The notes below the pieces were generated by a model. It ran no database searches, had not been told where the DNA came from, and worked only from the letters and a program-made list of their open reading frames with translations. Shown piece by piece: positions 50,128-62,434 of a DNA stretch of 64,000 nucleotides. Position 1 is the stretch's first letter. The number at the start of each line of letters is the position of its first letter. Both the position numbers and the translations under genes were made by a program. The stretch covers positions 75,516,001 to 75,580,000 of the forward strand of contig JBITNC010000001.1 in NCBI GenBank assembly GCA_050084985.1, written 5' to 3'. Source of the DNA: Nageia nagi (lineage: Eukaryota; Pinophyta).

Positions 50128-50564
50128 TGAAATTAACCCTTTTCAAATTAATCTCTAGTTTACCAAGATCTCAATAAGAGACATACAACATCAACACAAA
50201 TAGCATAATAACTCAAGCCAATCTCACAAATAACATAAGATATAAAGTGGTTCCTCCCTCCTTGGGAGTACATCCACTAACTAAGATCTTATTATTATCA
50301 AGTACCTCTCCTACAGAATCTCTCCTCTCTTCAAACCTTAATCTTAGCTTTATAATTATTTCATCACAATGAGAGGAGTACCTCTTTATTTATAAGAATA
50401 AACCCACCCTTTAACCCAAGGGTAAGGTTAAAGGTATTTCTACATTTATTCCTCTTTCTATATTTATCTCCTTAATGATTTAAGGTATCTAAAGATTGTT
50501 TAAGCATTAAGTGAATTTATATTAAAGAAAAATATTATATAATATTACATTACAAATTCTAACA
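50128..50564 (-). repeat. Copia-E 3' LTR
   Basis: 437 bp, minus reading TGTTAGAATTTGTAATG to GGGTTAATTTCA, similar to the Copia-C and Copia-1 LTRs. Confidence 0.85.
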
Positions 50565-51519
50565 CTTTACCTTAATGTAATATTGGTATAGAGTATAGAA
50601 AAAGAAGAAAGAGAATGTAAGAGAGAGTTCTCCTCTAAAGAGATACAAGTAAAGATGAGAACTTTTACATCATTGAGAAATAAACAAGATCTTAGTTTGA
50701 TACTCACTACAATACCATTTGATAAAATGGTTTACAATACAATCCTTAAACATAATTGGTTTCACTATAAGTATAGTCAATCAAAACTAAGTTGACATGT
50801 GAGCCTTCATGAGCCTACCCAATTGAAGTAACCTACATTCTCAAGATGAAACCTGCAAGCCACAAGTAGCTCATAAACAAGATCAATTAGATGCATCATA
50901 TAAATATTCATATCAATCACAAGATAAATGAAATAAGCAATGCCATCCATAAATTGATCAATGATGCATTATTAGTCATCACAAAGATGCCAAGCTAATA
51001 CTTATAGTCATCTATTATATATTAAAAACTTGTGTTGATCAATAGTAGAAAGAGCATATGCATATATCAACTACTCACATATGGATAACCAAACAATACC
51101 AACAAACACATACTGATTCCTCACAAAACTATACAATAAAATATCCTCCTAGGGATAAAGTTGTTATCACAAACATGATAATTCAACCTTCAATCCCCCT
51201 TGAGGACAACTTCATTACCAAAATAAACTTTCAAAGTGAGCACAATAAAGTTTCTAAAGTGGCTAGTGAATAAATCAAGAGAGGCAAAGTTAGATGAATA
51301 AAGCTATAGTTATTGCATCAAAAACTTTTTTTTGATATAACATGCTTGGATTTGCAATGCACTATAAGTCATCACTTAAGATGCCAAGCCCATACTTATA
51401 GTCACCTAAAGAGCAATGTATAAGCAAAGTATACAAATAAAACAAAGTCCTTAACAACTTTATTAAGAAGAAAGAAATTACAATGGATTCAACAAGAATT
51501 CAACATTTACTCCCCTTTT
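50565..51519 (-). other. Copia-E 3' untranslated tail
   Basis: Non-coding, homologous to 15303-16315. The hairpin block seen in Copia-1 and Copia-C is largely deleted here (near 51110-51140). Confidence 0.6.
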
Positions 51520-54500
51520 GAGTACAACTTCACCAATCCAATGGACTCCCTAAGCTTACAAAATTAAACTTAAAGAAGGGCGTAGTGAATAAATCACTAG
51601 AGTTTAGGACTGATGGACAATACTACAAGTGTAGAAGACCATCCAAACCTTCTCTCTAATGAATGTGCTTAGATTTCTACATGCTGTATTCTTTGATGGA
51701 AAATAGGATTCTTTGCCAAAGTAATAGCTTACTGATTATCAGAAGAAATTTTTAATGGATGAACTTGTTCATACCCTATTTCTTTCAAAAGATACCTCAA
51801 CCAAATAGCTTCCTAGGCTAAACTGACATTACATGATATTCAACCTTAATGATGGAGAGAGCAGTAGTAGGCTGCTTCTTGGATGCCCAAGAGATAGCAC
51901 CTAAACTAATGATAAACACATAAGTAGAGTTGATTTCTTATCATCTCTACCTCTCCATAGTTAGAATTTGAGAATCTTGAGAGAATAAATAAGGGCAACT
52001 TGTCATACTTGAGAGCAAGATCCTTAGTGCCTACAACATACCTCAAAATTTGCTTAACAACATTGAAGTGCCCAACATATGGATTTTGCATCAAGCAAGC
52101 CATAAAATTCATGACAAAGGTAATGTATAGCCTAGTGATAGTTAAATAAAGAAGACTACTAATTAGTTATTTGTAAGTCATAGCATTTGCCAACTAAGAG
52201 ACAAAGTGATTCCAGGAGAGACTAGGATTGCAACATGCTTGCACTCCTCCATTCTAAAGTTTTGCAAGATATATGAGATATACTTATTATTGACTAAGGT
52301 AAGTACAATCCTTGTATTGGTACATTTGCATACCAAGGTAGGATATGTAGTCTTGTATGAGGACCATAAAGATTTGAATTAGAGAAGCATTTAAAAAATT
52401 TGATATCCTTAAAGTATCATAAAATCTTTTTGTCCCAGGCCCTTGGTGCTTGTTTAAGTTTATACAAAGACTTCTTTAGCTTGCAAACAAAATATTCTTT
52501 TTCTTTCACAACAAACCATTATAATTGGTTCATGTAGATTTTCACATCTAATTTATCATTGAAAAAATCACTCTTGACATCAAGTTGAAAATATTTCCAT
52601 CCTTGAGCTACTATAAGAGTAAGGATCATCCTTACAATAGGCATATTTACCACTATAGCAAAGATTTCTCATAATTAACTCCATATTTTTGAGCAAAACC
52701 CTTGGCTACTAACCTTGCTTTGTATTTATCAATTTCTCCAATTGATTATATTTGAACTTGTAAACCCATTTATTACCAATCACATTATGTTCATTTGGAT
52801 AAGGAACTAAATCTTAAGTTTGATTTTTCATTAGAGCCTTATGCTCCACATTCATTGCATTCATCCAACATTCCTACTTTGAAGCTTCTTTAAAGGATGA
52901 GAGCTCATTTTGCTATAAATTTTAGAAAATAAGGATTTATTAAGGGTCATACTTATTGGTATCCTTTATGTTGGAGATCTTTGTTCCTTAGGTGAAAAAT
53001 CCACACTGACATCCAACTAGTTAGGAGCAATAGAAGAATCATCACCCTGATCAAGATTCTCATAAGAAGCAGATTCTTTAGAAAGTTCATTAAAATTTAC
53101 ATCCCTTGACATAAAATTTCTTGGAGGAAGGTTGTTATAACTTGTAGCTCTTTTGATTTTCATATCCTATAAAGATACACTTTTTAGATCTCTTATCTAG
53201 CTTCTTCCTTTTCTAGGAATAAAAAAGGCATAAGCATCATAGCTAAAGATCTTAAAGTGAGAGATGTTAGATTTATTTCCTATCCATGCCTCATGAAGTT
53301 TTGCCTTCAATCATTTTTCTAGGACACCTATTTAATATGTATATTATAGTATTTATATCTTCATCCCATAGAAAGTTAGGAAGATCTCCCAACATACATA
53401 TTTCATTTTTAAATGATTCTATTCTTCCATTCGACTACACCATTCTACTAAGAAGTGTAAGGGATAGTAAACTACCACCTAATTCCATACTTGATATAAA
53501 AATTATTGAATTCATTGCTATTATACTCACCCCCATTATCAGATATTAACAACATCTTGATTTTAAATCTAGATTGATTTTCTACCAAAGCTTTGAAATA
53601 TTTTAACCTATCAAAGGTTTGATCCTTGTGCTCTAGAATATAACCAAATGTCATCTATTGAAATCATCAATAAAGGTAAATACATAATATGCTTACCAAA
53701 TGAATTAGTTGGAAATGAACCCATTAAATTTGAATACACAAGCTAAAGAGGTTGATTTGCTATAGTTACCTTATATTTTAGAAATTTTTTTTGATTCATT
53801 TTACCTAGAATGCACTTCTCACAAAGTCCAATTATAGGTATTATTGTAGGAAAACCTTCCACAAGATAATGATATTTTAGAACTTGAATGTTATTATGGT
53901 TTAGGTGACCTAATTAATGGTACCAAAGATTACCTCTATAGAAAACATTAGTTGCAAGGCACATCTTTGTTAGAGATTGATCCATAATGTAAAGGTCATC
54001 TTTCACTGAACCTTTCACCAAAATGAAAAGACCCTTTTTCATGCACCAAGAGTGTGAGTTAAACTCAAATGATTAACCTTTCATTACAACTTGAATTATG
54101 AAAAGAAAATTCATAGTGAGTTTAGGCACATAAAATATATTTTCAAGAATATTTCCTTGTAACCACACACTCCCAATACCTTGAACTTCAAGGATTGAAT
54201 TATCACCCATCACAACTACATCTTTTCTATACTTATGAAAGTTTACAAACTTATATTTTTTAAAACACATGTGATTAGTGCATGTAGAATCAACAATCCA
54301 ATCATTTGAAAAAATGTGAGACATAAAGTAAAAGGCAACACCATAAGCATAATTCTTCTTCTTCTTCTTATTATTATTAGATTTGTTTAGTTTTCTAGAT
54401 CCTTTTTCACCTTGCTTTTTATTTTTCTTGTAAGAATTAGCTTTCTTATGACCATAGATATCACAAAAATTACAATTTCTTATCTTGGTTTTCTTTGACT

Positions 54501-55200
54501 TATCATGATAATAATTCTTCTTGTTCTCACCATTCTTGAAGTTCTTCTTAGGAGCATAAGAACCCTTGTTTTGGTTATGGCTCTTATTTTTGAAGCTAGG
54601 TTTGATTGGTCCTAGTGCTACAAAAGGCTCCTTATAAGTGGTGATCAAAACTTTAATGTTGAGTGTTTCCTCATGTTTCAAGAGAAGTCTTGATGAATTT
54701 TCCAAGGAGAACACTTCTTTCTCATCATTAATCCTAGTTTCAATAATAATCACAAAATGACTAAATTTAGCAGAGAGGCTTTGAAGGATGATGAAAGTTA
54801 GAAACTCATCATTGATCCAATTGTAACTACACCCTATAAGATGGGTCCTAAGGTTAATAACTTTATTTAGATGTATTACCACACTTTCCTTTTTACTCTT
54901 GATATGATTATAGTAACTTCTAAAGAATGGTGAATCTTCTAGAGAATTTGGTGCCAAGGTAGATACTCTTTAGTTTATCCTAAGATTCCTTTGTAAAATT
55001 TGAATAAGATATCATGAGGAGGATTTCATCTAAAATAGCATGAAATATCATAGAGGTTCCTTCTCCTTTGATGGAGTAACTTGGTTTTCACTAAAAATAA
55101 TTCAAAGTTTTCATGCTTGAAGTTCTTCTTTCATCCTAGGTTTCCAAATACCATAGTTAGAGATATATAGGATATACTTGGATGCAAAAGAGTCTTCCAT
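51520..55200 (-). pseudogene. Copia-E gag-pol, decayed
   Basis: Minus strand. Gag starts at 55200 (MEDSFASKYIL); the longest open piece, 54073-54957 (294 aa), holds UBN2 gag, a CNFCDIYGHKKANS knuckle missing its last Cys, and a protease motif WIVDSTCTNHMC in place of WIVDTG. GAG-pre-integrase lies near 53820, integrase near 53472-53654, RT near 52400-52800 (DVKS... region) and RNase H near 51850-52110. Stops and shifts exclude function. Confidence 0.85.
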
Positions 55201-56788
55201 TGATACAAAATAATATGAAGGAGATAAACAATGTACACATACATGTTGAGTTTAAAAATATTAATCATACAAATACATATTTGAACAAATCAACAAATCT
55301 AATGCTTAAATTGTTAACAAGAACAATGATAATCCATTCAACATTTTTATCACCAAGTATAATCATAATGAGAAAAAAATTGTGGTTTATTTTCTTATAT
55401 AAAATTAGGCCTTCACTTGGGTGCCTGCAAGGAGCCTAATTCTTACCAATCCTCAACTAGTTCACCTTGGGTAGCAATATACTCTCATAAGGAGAAATAC
55501 TAGCTATTTTTCAAGGTTGTGATGTATGTTGGATCAACCAAATTAATTTTAAGTTTTTACATTTCCTCCTAGGTTATCAGGATAATCCTTGAATGGACTA
55601 GCAGACATGTGGTATCACTACACACATACCTATCCATCTATATGGAGTTATATCTAGACCAATAGAGGACTTAGGGGCAATTAAGAAGTATAGAGTTTTC
55701 ATCACTTGTATTTTTGAATTAAAAGGCTCCAATATACCTTATCCACACCTCATGGATTCCTAAAAAATTCATGTTGTAGAATATACGTGTAGATGTATTC
55801 ATTTTAGGGAATGTAATTTTCAATGTTTATGTACTTTGTATATAAACTAAAAGTGCAAAATAATAAAATGCTTTAAATATGAAGCTACATCCAACATCAT
55901 CCATGAGTATGAGCCAAAAAAGTCCAATGGGTTTTGTTACAACCTCTAATGGATCTCTTTACAAAGGTTCATTGATTTTCATTAATTTAAGATAATAAAA
56001 TGAGCCTAATAGTCCAATGGGTTTTGTTACAACCCCTAATGGATTTTTATACAAAGGTTCATTATTTAAAAATTGAAAATTGAGGAATTCTCCTTATTGT
56101 TACTTAAAACTGGTCCTTTATTTGCAATTTATCAAGAAATTCATATGCAAAAATATTTAAGAGAAGTTTTATTCATCCATGTGTGTGGACATTAGTAAAA
56201 ATCATGCATTAGGAGAAAATTTTAATCATACATTAAAACTAATGATGCATTAAAAAATTATCCATCCACATGTATGCAATAATCATGCAAGAAAAAAAAT
56301 TTAAGCGATACATTTAAATTTTTTTATCCACCTAGGAACAATTATGCATGTAAAAATTATCCATCCATATGTGTGCATAACAATAATCATGCATTAAGAC
56401 AAAAAAATATTAAACCATATACGTTGAAAAATAAGTAAATAGTTGGAGAATTTTAGCCTGAAATGTATGATAAAGTCTTTTATTAGACTAATAAATATTA
56501 AAAAGTTGCTCATAATAATTTTAACCTTAAAAAAAATTAATGTGTTAAATGGAGCTCATATTAAAAACAAAAATCCACACTTTTCTATATTTATTTAAAA
56601 AAAATAGAAAGTGTTCCGCCAAAAACAATTCCCCTTTATTTAAAAATGAGCTCATAAAAAAAATCACCTCTTTTTTTATTTTTTAAAAACTTAACTATTT
56701 AAAAAAAATAATGCCCATATATATATATATAATTAAAAAAATAAACTAACTATTTTTTTTTTTTTTTTTAATTTTCAAGGTAGAGGGC
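55201..56788 (-). other. Copia-E 5' leader
   Basis: AT-rich, parallels 20733-22230 of Copia-C. Two copies of CCAATGGGTTTTGTTACAAC at about 55924 and 56017. No ORF. Confidence 0.65.
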
Positions 56789-57705
56789 TGTTAACACATA
56801 AAAATGATTTTATGTTTTTAAATCAATAAATTAATGAAATATGCTTGGCCTAACGATATGTTTTGAATGGATTAAAGTGATAATATCAATGTTTGGCTTG
56901 AATATGAATATTGTATGGGTTATCTTGAATATTGCATGGGTTATCTTGAATATTGCATGGGTTATCTTGAATATTGCATGGGTTATCTTGAATATTGCAT
57001 GGTTTATCTTGAGTATTGCATGAATTATCTTGTTTATTGATGTGTTTATCTTAAATCTTGTGAATTAACCTTATTTATGTGGATGCACGCCGACCTATGG
57101 GTGGTATTATCTATTATTTATATAAATAAGGGATCTAATAGTAAGTCCACAATAACAAGGATACACATGATCCCGCGTATGGTCTTATAAGTGGCTACAC
57201 CTTAAGGTATCTCTTGGTACCGCCTACAAGGCTATGGTTTGTGTGCTTCCTTACACGAGCTATCCTGACATCTACGATCAATTCTGATATCACACTGCTA
57301 TCTGAGACATCTATATTGAATTTTTGGACTTAATCAAGAGGTCAAAACTATAGAACGAAGGCTACCGGTGCTCCTTTGTGAACGGAAGAACACCACCGAC
57401 GCTCTTATATCATTGAAATGGACCGCCCGTGGTCCTCTTTTAGCATCCTTGCAGGTCACAACGTTGTTGGAAAGGTAGCTCATCATCAGTACATCGCCAA
57501 TATCTGCATCTTTCATTGTCAGGTATGTTCCGTGAGGTAAGTACACAAATTATAGTCTTGGTTGGTACAATTACACTTATGAATTGGTTATGTTGTTTAT
57601 TGTTATCTAGAATCAATCACTATCCGTAGCTCAAATACAGATAACATTGAGTTTGTAGATATTTGCCTGTTTATTTATTTGCATGCTCAATTTTATTTGT
57701 AAACA
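56789..57705 (+). repeat. G2 5' LTR
   Basis: Starts TGTTAACACATAAAAATG where Copia-E leader homology stops, ends TGTAAACA just before TTTGGTGAACCTGACG. Contains the 21-bp minisatellite and two AGGACC-type motifs. The partner LTR is outside the window, so the borders are provisional. Confidence 0.6.
56906..57045 (+). repeat. 21-bp minisatellite in the G2 LTR
   Basis: About six to seven units of the type GAATATTGCATGGGTTATCTT, the last ones diverged. The open frame 56841-57023 is its translation. Confidence 0.85.
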
Positions 57706-57796
57706 TTTGGTGAACCTGACGTGAACTGCACATCATTATACTAAAACCCTAAAGGTTTTAGTTAAGACTAACATCTATTTTGTGAGTGTTTTAGTT

Positions 57797-59015
57797 ATGG
57801 AACAGCTTAAGTTATTTTTGCGTAGTCTTTCAAAAAAAGATTTGGATGAATTATTGGTCGAAATCAGACATGATGATCTGGAGGGATCCGGAGGAATGCA
57901 AAATAGCACTGAAGGTGACAATAGTAATGTTCAAGCTACTATGGAAGGAATGCAAAGATAGATAGACAGATTGGCAAGGAGATTAGCTCCACCTAATGAT
58001 TCTTTCAAATTCGGTAGTCCTTTATGTGATGAAATTCGGAGGCACATGCCACCATCCGACTACAAAGAACCAAAATTTAGTAAGTTCAATGGTGAAGGAG
58101 ATCCAAGAAGACATATACAGGGTTTCAAGGATGAGTGTGAACTCAAAATTGGTACAGACCAAAGATTGCAAGCTAAGTTCTTCCCCCAGAGCTTGGAAGG
58201 AGAGGCTCGAGAATGGTTCTATGCCTTACCTGAAGGGTCCATTACATCATTTGAGGAATTCAGTAATTTGTTTCTGGAGCAGTATAAGCATAACATCAAG
58301 AAGGAGATTATGCTATCAGATTTATGTGCTATCAAACAAGATAGTGATGAACAACTAGATAAATTCATTGTAAGGTTTAAGAAGACATGGCAGCAAGTGA
58401 AGACAATATTAATAGAAAAAAAGGTAAATAACATTTTTAAAGAAGCTGCTATATTTCCCTTACAATCATATGTTATCGATTATACACATCTTACATTTTT
58501 TGATATGACGTATAAACTGTTAGAGAAAGAAAAAGTCCTTGTGAAGCTAGGGCTTGTAAAGTATGGTAATAATGAAAAGACAAAAGCAAAGGATAAGAAA
58601 CCACAATCGCCAAAGAAAGAGAAAGCTTTCCATGTGGCTGAGAAGACAAGTGAGACAAAGGAAAAGAAATATGTGAGATTTCCCATACCACCAAGACATA
58701 TCCTAAAAGACCTTGTGAAAAAAGGGTTATTACAACCTTTACCGAAGCGTGAAGAAGATCCAACAGTAGAAAAACCCCATTGGTATAAGGAAGATAGATA
58801 TTGTGAATATCATCAGACTAAAGGCCATGCTACTAATGGATGTGGAAATCTTAGGGATAGAATACAGAAGCTCATAGAAGATGGATTCTATGTATGTCCA
58901 GCAAAGGTCAAAGATACAGGAGAAGAAGAGCATATCAATATGATCTTTCTTGAAGATGCTTGTGAGGTTAACACCGGTGGGAGCTCCAGCCCTCCGGAAG
59001 TATTATTTGGTAGAT

Positions 59016-59047
<32 letters not shown>
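57797..59047 (+). CDS. G2 gag protein (one in-frame TAG)
   Basis: The frame starts at ATG 57797 (MEQLKLFLRSLSKKDLDELL) and is interrupted once, by TAG at 57959-57961, where CAG would restore Gln; from there it is open to 59047. Retrotransposon gag domain: KFFPQSLEGEAREWFYALP, SFEEFSNLFLEQYK, then a Lys-rich region and a knuckle-like CEYHQTKGHATNGC (C-x2-H-x4-H-x4-C). Role: particle and RNA packaging. The last residues (KYIYIYIYI) come from a TA microsatellite at 59018-59046, so the natural C-terminus or gag-pol junction is lost. Expression as written would need readthrough or an internal start. Confidence 0.85.
59018..59046. repeat. (TA)n microsatellite ending the gag frame
   Basis: About 13 TA units after AGATCAAAA. 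Confidence 0.9.
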
Positions 59048-59050
<3 letters not shown>

Positions 59051-59137
59051 GGGGAGAAGAAAAAAGCTAGCAGTTGGTTCAGGTCTCTAATGGATGTCAT
59101 GGTCAAGAGATTGGGAGGCTTCATGACATCATAACAG

Positions 59138-59531
59138 GAGCACCGACATTGTATTTCATGATAATAGGACCGCCAATGGTGCTCTTTTAGAGGAAAAATA
59201 GAGGAAAGAAAAAGTTACCAATTACTCCCAGAGCATGGGAAGTCAGAGTTTCAGGTCGTGTCGTTGGCGTTCATTTTCAAAGATCATGGAACATCAAATT
59301 CATGCATCACAAGCACATGTACAAGAGCAAATGAGGAGCATCAGCATTAGATTTCGTGAGAAAAGGACCACCAATGGTGCTCTTTTAGGGGAAAAACAAA
59401 GGAAAACAAAAGGTACCAATTACTCCCAGAGCATGGGAAGTCAGAGTTTCAAGTCGTGTCATTGGCGTCGTTCTCAAGGATCATGGAATATCAAGTTCAT
59501 TCATCACAGATACATGTACAAGAGCAAATTA
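59138..59531 (+). repeat. Tandem duplication, unit about 198 bp
   Basis: 59138-59335 and 59336-59531 are about 85-90 percent alike. Each holds one GGACC(A/G)CCAATGGTGCTC motif and a CTCCCAGAGCATGGGAAG stretch. Confidence 0.85.
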
Positions 59532-61501
59532 GGTACCAAAATTTGTGTTATATATATATATCATGATCAAAATGTTTTTGTTTACAATACAACTGGATGA
59601 GATTACATAGAATGATCTAGAATCTCCTACTAGACCCCCCTCCCCCTACACTAGAGCTAGTAGCCCTGCTAGATGTGCCACCCTCGCATCGTGCCTTGTA
59701 TTTCTCTACGCGTGCCTTCTCCTCACCAATTTGTCTCTCAGCCTGGCAAAGCTGCTCATAGAGGGTCTTGATCTCCTTGTTGGTCGCCTGTAAATCCTGG
59801 TAGATACCGGTATAATCCCCTCCTCTGAATTGTAGACAACTCTATAGTTCTCTAATCTCCTCATCCTTCTAACTGATTTGACCATGCAGCTTAGCTATCT
59901 CAACCTCAGGATCTATGACATAGCATAAACATATCATGTTAGCCCCTTTAGTATATCATGAAAAGTAGAAAATCAAAGCAAAGTAAAAAGAGATAATAGG
60001 TTACCATCATCATCCTCATCGTAGTCTTCATCCTCCCAATCTGACTCCGTCTTATAATCAGGTTCATATTCATCCTGGTCTGGATCGGTCTCCTCATTAT
60101 TGTCATGACCTGCATCTAGAGATGTGTCATGAGCATATGTAGAACTACTCTCTCCTCCCCATCCTCCCATGGTGAAGGGAGTGTCCCATCCAGTCTCTGT
60201 GTCTCCTGTGTCCTCATCCTCCCATGCATCATCACCTGTGTCAGCATCGTGAATGCCTATGTGGTGAGGATGATGTGTCCTCCACCAGTCTAGGTAGTCC
60301 TCTATGTGATCAGGTCCATCTATGTCATCATCGACCCCATGGTCAGAGTCCTTGCTAGGGGACTCCCAATCTGAGTCCCAGTTAGGTACTAGCTCATAAT
60401 CTTCTGGGAGGTGCCTGCTACGGTAGTAACAAACCACTATCCTATAATCATTCGGTATGCCCTGTTGGAGGCCAAACTGATGGAGTACTCACTGTAGCCT
60501 GTACAGTTCCACTAGTGCCCTACGCACCTGTAGGTATGTAGGGTGTCTCACCCATGCCATCTCCTATATGTCCTCCTCCCACTCTGGCACACCTCCCAGA
60601 TAGGGATGCTAGTATATCTGTGCCTCCTGTAGTAGGTCAAACTATACCCACCATCCCTCTAGGTCCACGCTAGGAAAATCGGGTCCCTCTATCGTCGCCC
60701 ATTGTTGCCAAGTGGGTGCATCATCCAGTTGATCTAGGGGCAACATCATCGATCTAGAGATGATGATGTGATCATATGCCCACACCTACAGAATCATAGA
60801 ATGAGCCACCTATCTCCCACCTCTCTCCACCTCTGCAAAGTTGTGGAGGTCATGATAGAGTTGCGCTAGTATTGTGGGGCACCATGCATATCGCTATCTG
60901 TGTATAACCATGTCCTATATAATATGAATCATACCCACTGGGAAGGTCTCACTGCTCTTGTCTAGATAGACAATAGCATCTAGAAGGTAGGAAATGAGGA
61001 GCCTCATCCACAGGTCACCCCGTGCTGGAGGATCCTCTGGCACATGTCTCACTAGGGACACACCCCTCTTCCTATGATTTACTTTGTCTGATCCTATTAG
61101 CCATGTAGCCCATACCTCTGCCTATTCCAGGCTTGGAACAGGAATCATGTTCACTAGTCTCCCCTGATAGGAAGCCTAGTGATCCTGTAGATATCCTCTA
61201 GTGTCACTGTAATCTCACCAGTTGGAAGGTGGAAGGTGTTGGAGTTTGGATCCCACCTCTCCATCAAAGCTGTCAGCATATTGCAGTCATGAAACACATA
61301 GTCAGCAAATGCAAGGTAGCTGAACGAAATGTCCTCTAGAATGCTCTGGGCTACGTCAGTTTATGGCCACTATTGGGCAGTGGTGAAAGCGGCACTCTTA
61401 CCGAATGGTCACATGAGGTATGCATAGTTCTGCAAGAAAAGAATGACAAAAGACAAGTTAGTGTCAAAGTATGAAGCACAGAATAGCAAAAATAGTACTG
61501 G

Positions 61502-61586
61502 TGAAGAGGACCACCCACAGTCTAGATCAGGTGAGAAGGATCACCCACAGTCCAAACTAGGGTAGAAAGGACCACCAGCGGTCCTA
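61502..61586. repeat. Three tandem AGGACC-type motifs
   Basis: 61507-61523, 61536-61553 and 61568-61585. The last is a perfect palindrome in its arms, AGGACC-ACCAGC-GGTCCT. They lie in intron 1 of the antisense gene. Confidence 0.75.
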
Positions 61587-61668
61587 TTTCTATGAATAAG
61601 GGTGATAAAATTTGGGGTGCAGGTTCGTACGGATGAGCTTAATGCAGCCATGATACCAGAAATTTGAA

Positions 61669-61803
61669 AAAACAAAGTGAAAAGGAAAAATGTAGGGCTA
61701 GGGTATGCAATAGGAAAACCCTAGGGCAATTCAAAAAAAACAAAGTGAAAAGGAAAAATGTAGGGCTAGGGTATGCAATAGGAAAACCCTAGGGGCAATT
61801 CGG
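61669..61803. repeat. 67-bp tandem duplication
   Basis: Two nearly identical copies of AAAACAAAGTGAAAAGGAAA... through AAACCCTAGGG(G)CAATTC, inside intron 1 of the antisense gene. Confidence 0.9.
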
Positions 61804-62095
61804 AAAACCAGTGAAAAGGTAGCTAAAATCTGAAAATAAGTAAAAGCATAGCAAGGAAAAGGTAGGAGATGCAATGTACCTGATGACCAGTAGGAGAATC
61901 AGCCACTAGGGTAGCTCTGTGTCCCTCTCGGCATGTAATAGGTAGGGCCATAGCATGCAGTACAACAATACAGGAAGAATCACCTAGTGATAGTGACAAA
62001 ATCACCAGCTAAACCTCTCTAAATTAGTCTCTCAAGCTCTAGGATGCTCTCAGCTATGAAAATGATAGGGTGAATAAATGAGGAAGGGTGGGGCC

Positions 62096-62106
62096 CCTTT
62101 TATGGA
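62096..62106 (-). promoter_or_regulatory. Possible TATA box for the antisense gene
   Basis: Minus strand CCATAAAAGGGG about 150 bp upstream of the exon 1 ATG (61951). Spacing suits a core promoter; no other support. Confidence 0.3.
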
Positions 62107-62434
62107 AAGGTTAGGGCACACACTTCAAGACAAATTTCAATTTGAGCATTTGGTACACGTAGATGAGCTATCAGGTATCAATTTGGAATCCAGAGGTGAT
62201 TTGCAGGGACCTGATTTTTATGATTTTTGATGAATCTTCAAGAAAAGGACCGCTCACAGCCTTAGTTAAGACCATCGGCATTCTAAGTCTGCAAGAAAAG
62301 GACCTCCCGCGTTCCTTTATCCAGAAAATCAGTTTATGAAGTATCATGGGTGCATCATAGGTGTTTGATCAACGTTATATCTAGGAGAATATTGCTTTAT
62401 GTTTCATGTTTGCAGACCTGAGTAATCAGATTAT

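Larger units (their letters stand above)
50128..56788 (-). mobile_element. Ty1/copia element Copia-E, 5' end displaced by G2
   Basis: Relative of Copia-C in the same orientation: 3' LTR 50128-50564, tail, decayed gag-pol, leader to 56788, where G2 begins. Its 5' LTR should lie right of the window, beyond G2. It inserted into G1. Confidence 0.85.
59617..61951 (-). pseudogene. Antisense three-exon gene relic in G2, plant-mobile-domain-like
   Basis: Minus strand, exons 61951-61880, 61429-60005 and 59912-59617. Splice sites are intact: donor CAG|GTACAT, acceptor TTTTCTTGCAG, donor GATG|GTAACC, acceptor GTCATAG; phases 0 and 1 join the frames. Exon 1 starts MALPITCREGHRATLVADSP. Exon 2 has MERWDPNSNTFHLPTGEIT then VTLEDIYRITRLPIRG, a pattern of the aminotransferase-like plant mobile domain (PF10536), then a 154-codon acidic open stretch (59973-60437). 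Exon 3 encodes a coiled coil (LQATNKEIKTLYEQL) and a Ser/Gly-rich end. Interruptions: 11 TAG, 1 TAA and 2 TGA codons plus one frameshift near 61160. PMD proteins are linked to transposons and to silencing; function here is not known. Confidence 0.75.

Noticed and set aside
58219-58933. Minus-strand frames of 64-90 codons opposite G2 gag
   Set aside because: Antisense shadows of the Lys-rich gag coding region.
59617-61951. Reading TAG as glutamine (stop reassignment)
   Set aside because: The SnRK2 gene and Copia-1 use the standard code, and methylation-driven CAG-to-TAG decay explains the pattern.
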